The position numbers were made by a program, and so were the translations under genes. From Enterobacter cloacae (GTDB lineage: Bacteria > Pseudomonadota > Gammaproteobacteria > Enterobacterales > Enterobacteriaceae): a stretch of 64,000 bases of DNA. The stretch spans positions 806,001 to 870,000 of the forward strand of contig AP022133.1 in assembly GCA_014169315.1 (NCBI GenBank), in the 5' to 3' direction. The notes below the pieces were generated by a model. The model was given only the letters and a program-made list of their open reading frames with translations, was not told the DNA's origin and made no database searches. Positions 62,501 through 64,000 of this stretch are shown piece after piece (position 1 is the first letter of the stretch; every line of letters starts with the position of its first letter).

Positions 62501-64000
62501 CTTACTGCTCCCTGAGGTACCATACCCGTTGAGCGCCACCATCTGTCCGCTGACATTTGCCAGCCCACCACCTGCGGAATAGTTGTTTAATCCGGTCTGT
62601 TTGCCGTTGAGGGCGATCATACTGCCACTGGCCGCATGGGTATTATCCAGCGCGGTGCCGCCGTTAACCTGTAGCAGGGCATCGAGGATCTGGTTCTGCC
62701 ACTGTGGCGAGCCGATGGCGACTTTATTGCTGTTGATAAGGCCACGGGTCTGTACTGCGTTGACTGTACCTGGCGAGGTGCTGAGCGTATTCAGACCTGG
62801 TGTAGCCAGCGTACGGCTGTAGCCTGCAACATGGGCAGTGGTTGAGGTATTACTGATATCACCGCTGAAACTGGCGTTAACTGTGCCGCCCGCCTGGATG
62901 ACGGCGCGGTAAGTGCTACTGTCACCAGTATATTCCGTTTTTTGTGCACCAAGTTTATAGGGTACCCAGCTACGATATTTTCGCTGGTCATCGTCCCACC
63001 AGGACCATTTACCCTCACCGTATGACATCAACGGCGTCCATTTAGGGTCGGCACAATCTGAGTAAAACCACTCGCAATGATACTCTGCCTGCACATAGGT
63101 AATACGTCGACCAGCTTCGGCCGAGAAATTGTTTAATGTCCCTCCAGAAAGGGAGATATTACGCCCCGCCAGAATATTACTCGCACGGTTATCCAGGGTT
63201 CCGGCATTAACAGTGATATCACGTCCGGCTGCAATACGAGCTGCGCCACCTGTAGCTGAAGACTCTACGACTGACTCGCTAAGGATAAACTGTCTGATAT
63301 CTTCACCGAGAAGACGATATACAATCTCACGTGAACACTGTCCGCTGCCATTGGCACCGCCCCGACACCTCTCATATTCATCAAACACCACGTTAGTGCC
63401 GTTGTGCTTCCACTCCTCCAGACTGATTTCAATATCGGGTTTCTTCTTACCGTAATATGAACCATGTAAATAAGGTGACTGCTTCGGAATGGCATCCGGG
63501 TATTGCTGCTCACGCTGATTAACGACCAGCCCCTCTGCTTCATTGCGCAGATACGCCGTCTTGATCGTAATATCACCATTCTGCGTCTCAATAGTCCCGG
63601 AAGTGTTGATCACTTCGCTGTTGGCATTGCCCGCCGCATCACGCTGCATCCACAGGCTGTTACCGGCGAGAATATCGCCACGCTGGTTATGAATCAGATT
63701 GGCCAGCAGTTGCAGGTTATTCCCGGCGTAAAGAAGGGCGCTGTTATTGTTAATGGCTCCCGGCGCGTTCAGCGTCAGGTCACCGGCAGTGCCGGTAAAA
63801 CCGTTGTTATTGATGTCGCTACGGCTGAGCAACGTGACATTGCCACCCGCCTGCAGGCTGCCTGCGGCATTCATATCAATGCGTCCGCCGCTGAGCTGGC
63901 TGGTGAGATAACCTGCAGTCAACTTACTGTTATTGGTGAGCGCACCATCTGCACTCAGGCGTAAACCCTGGCCCTGCATTGTCCCGTTGTTAACCAGGTT
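56510..64000 (-). CDS. cdiA: CdiA, contact-dependent inhibition effector (C-terminal part; 5' end outside the window)
   Basis: The frame is open through the right edge (NLVNNGT precedes the Met at 63979); about 2496 residues are here. Filamentous-haemagglutinin repeats fill most of it ([53 protein letters not shown]). A Tyr/Pro-enriched non-repeat region (about 61650-62280) may be the receptor-binding part. Then come FHA-2 repeats, a pre-toxin domain and VENN (57182-57193). The tail after VENN ([20 protein letters not shown], ending ALKGHGI) resembles polymorphic toxin type 28. CdiA is exported by CdiB, expected just upstream beyond 64000, and delivers the tail to neighbours by contact. Confidence 0.93.
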   Translation of the reverse strand, partial: NLVNNGTMQGQGLRLSADGALTNNSKLTAGYLTSQLSGGRIDMNAAGSLQAGGNVTLLSRSDINNNGFTGTAGDLTLNAPGAINNNSALLYAGNNLQLLANLIHNQRGDILAGNSLWMQRDAAGNANSEVINTSGTIETQNGDITIKTAYLRNEAEGLVVNQREQQYPDAIPKQSPYLHGSYYGKKKPDIEISLEEWKHNGTNVVFDEYERCRGGANGSGQCSREIVYRLLGEDIRQFILSESVVESSATGGAARIAAGRDITVNAGTLDNRASNILAGRNISLSGGTLNNFSAEAGRRITYVQAEYHCEWFYSDCADPKWTPLMSYGEGKWSWWDDDQRKYRSWVPYKLGAQKTEYTGDSSTYRAVIQAGGTVNASFSGDISNTSTTAHVAGYSRTLATPGLNTLSTSPGTVNAVQTRGLINSNKVAIGSPQWQNQILDALLQVNGGTALDNTHAASGSMIALNGKQTGLNNYSAGGGLANVSGQMVALNGYGTSGSSKTSLNGQSVELGGYTASTGNKTSLNGPEVALNGATAHGGLANVTSQTVALNNASVSGGSKTSLNGQTVALSSAAAPGSMTPTTVRPVSLSYYPLPTSDNGYFVADPDPKSPYLITTNPKLNNLGQLDNSLLSDLVAMAGKQPAPMPQETRAQYTVEKQYLGSSYFLDRLNLHPDYDYRFLGDAAFDTRYVSNALLNETGNRYLNGFGSDLKQMQYLMDHAAQAQQSLGLQFGVSLTAEQIAGLNSSILWWEATTINGQTVMVPKLYLSPNDVTVNNGSVIAGNQVNIRGGNVANNGSTLMAKNGLSVTSEGEISNLNGGLISAGSAMQLSALGDINNIGSTISGKQVALESINGSINNITLVNDWKLPALNGGSREPFSMTTATVGPMASITALDALSLTAGQNINVTGANLSAGGDLLMKAWGDIAVSANQLTNGEQRNGTHWQDISWQGSAISSGGNLVAQAGHDLTLSASQMMSEGSALLRAGNDLSLNSAETRKESGKKRSESFTTGLARSDITSGGGLTLLAGRDITSQAAELAAKEDVGIQAGRDVNLAAEATTQGDSYKSGRKKVINESVRQQGTDITAGRNATIVAGRDVTAQAADVYAAGDTAVAAGRDINLSTATESDYAYREKKETSGGFLSKKTTHTIHEETHTREKGTQLSGDNVALSAGNNLTVQGSSVAAERDVALKAGNNVTVEAATNTDTFYDMKKTKKSGIFSSGSGFGITIGSQSSKTTRQGANTTQSDARSTVGTTGGNVIISAGNNVQLSAADVVAGKAKEDPSRKTGHIDITGDSIAVIPGRDTTTESMKQETRSSGVTITVKAPFEDTVRNVRDIVRGKGSSGNSTVDKVKGLGAEGAALALDGAGQMMSVAAGNSHSSSESHYQGEFNSGSHLTAAGNIQMTATGKQGGSNSGNILIAGSQANAGDAVILDAKRDANITTSTDSEKYSNNTKNSGWNLSSALSAGSAVRAIAGGGSHGNQLLPGGMGKAESSNSGTRTTQNASVIQGSDIYVNSHDGSVNLSGSRMTATDDLLLSATKGNISVSAGRDTSHNESSGSSKTLGTLGGDGYSATAGYRHEKNNSREDNSLENGLRSQLSSKNGSLIAQAGNDLSLSGTDIRAGKSVSLSGENVLMDVSRDTRDGETHSSSSQYGVTASAGGWAVDAAKAVETAARSAENGDDPRLTAIRTGQSAATAAQGALSDSSLIKAKVALTMGASSQDSRYHSTDTQGTTINAGENVSIRAGNDIAGQGVQIAGKHVVLDAGRDIQLAASQDTNNYESKNSGNQFSVGVGVSLIGAQNGISLELGASQQKGKENSQSQRNTNSVVHADEQLTVNSGRDTTVKGAKLEGNRVVVNTGRDLLLSSVQDTASYDSKQSSSGVSLSLCIPPLCYGASSGSVSASGENITHDGKSVADQSGIFAGRGGFAVTTGNHTQLDGAVIASTATPDKNSLDTGTLGFSNIHNESQTSGNSYTVALSGSAGGSGKGENRNLTPAIGIGHADESRSGTTSSAVSGGSIVIRNPAGQKQDIADLSRDTADAHHGVDVNGDVQKVRDNLAVQSEGAALASSALDAYGKYAEQKARASNAALGAKLAAEGKLQGDTPQEQEAFLKTQPGYQNTEYGPGSDFWTKGSAAAGLLAGAPGGNLKAGAAAGAAPLLASLVKEQKDSTARAALHGIVAAALTQLSGGHGADGLKAGAIGAITASEMTGHLVSALYGDKKPGDLTADEKRLVSSLVSIAGGLAGAAVTDGNLSMAAVGANTARVEVENNTLSLVARGCAVAAPCRTKVAEQLLEIGAKAGIAGLAGVALKDVAGRMTSDELEHLVTLQMMGNDEITGKYLGLLQAKYGSGDAAAPNIGKERTNAEKAELGGSGSGTGTPPPPENDPKQQNEKPVDKLNQKQESAIKKIDNTIKNALKDHDITGTLKDMDGNPVPKENGGYWDHMQEMQNTLRGLRNHADTLKNVNNPEAQAAYGRATDAINKIETALKGHGI
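57183..58220 (-). repeat. 1038-bp direct repeat, copy B (inside cdiA)
   Basis: The pre-toxin part of cdiA that is duplicated at 53199-54236. Same orientation, near identity, 3984 bp apart. Confidence 0.95.

Overview
The window reads as chromosome from a member of the Enterobacteriaceae close to Enterobacter (Enterobacter/Lelliottia/Leclercia-like). The gene order follows the E. coli metNIQ-rrnH-dnaQ-fadE-dinB-phoE-proBA segment, protein lengths match the E. coli orthologues, and the 16S-tRNA-Ile-tRNA-Ala-23S-5S-tRNA-Asp order is that of rrnH. The Na+-NQR operon, an extra MFS gene beside yafC and a two-gene ABC transporter are absent from E. coli K-12 at these places. I cannot settle genus or species by eye.

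Layout. 1-3330: trmO (partial), rcsF and metQ-metI-metN on the minus strand, with a MetJ operator. 3411-9661: gmhB, then a complete rRNA operon with tandem promoters, boxA, three tRNAs and a terminator. 9786-18850: dkgB, yafC, an MFS exporter, yafD, yafE, mltD, gloB, yafS, rnhA and dnaQ. 18982-25021: a second tRNA-Asp (aspV position) followed by an accessory segment. It holds a decayed IS1-family element, an IprA/YaiV-like regulator, a 1011-residue autotransporter and a YcgJ-like periplasmic protein. 25023-30689: yafV, fadE, gmhA, yafJ and yafK/dpaA. 30988-37028: nqrABCDEF-nqrM, a complete sodium-pumping NADH:quinone oxidoreductase operon. 37060-40362: an IS66 scrap and an ABC ATPase/fused permease pair. 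40580-49538: dinB with a LexA box, pepD, gpt, frsA, crl, phoE, proB and proA.

49650-64000: tRNA-Thr (thrW) marks the edge of a genomic island. The P4-type integrase beside it carries an in-frame amber codon and is cut off by an IS3-family element. Beyond it, on the minus strand, lies a contact-dependent growth inhibition (CDI) locus. It has the 3' 7.5 kb of a very large cdiA (running off the window), its immunity gene, and three more displaced toxin/immunity cassettes in different states of decay. One displaced cassette keeps about 1.04 kb nearly identical to the parent cdiA, in direct orientation. Another carries a hexanucleotide tract at which the toxin reading frame breaks. Each of the three immunity-gene clusters ends in a hairpin plus T-run on the minus strand.

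The most interesting area is this CDI array. The sequence shows a VENN-bounded, modular C-terminus store in which toxin tails could be exchanged by homologous recombination. The next most interesting are the regulator-autotransporter pair after aspV, which recalls the yaiV-yaiT pairing of E. coli, and the unusual palindrome between the two spacer tRNAs of the rRNA operon.
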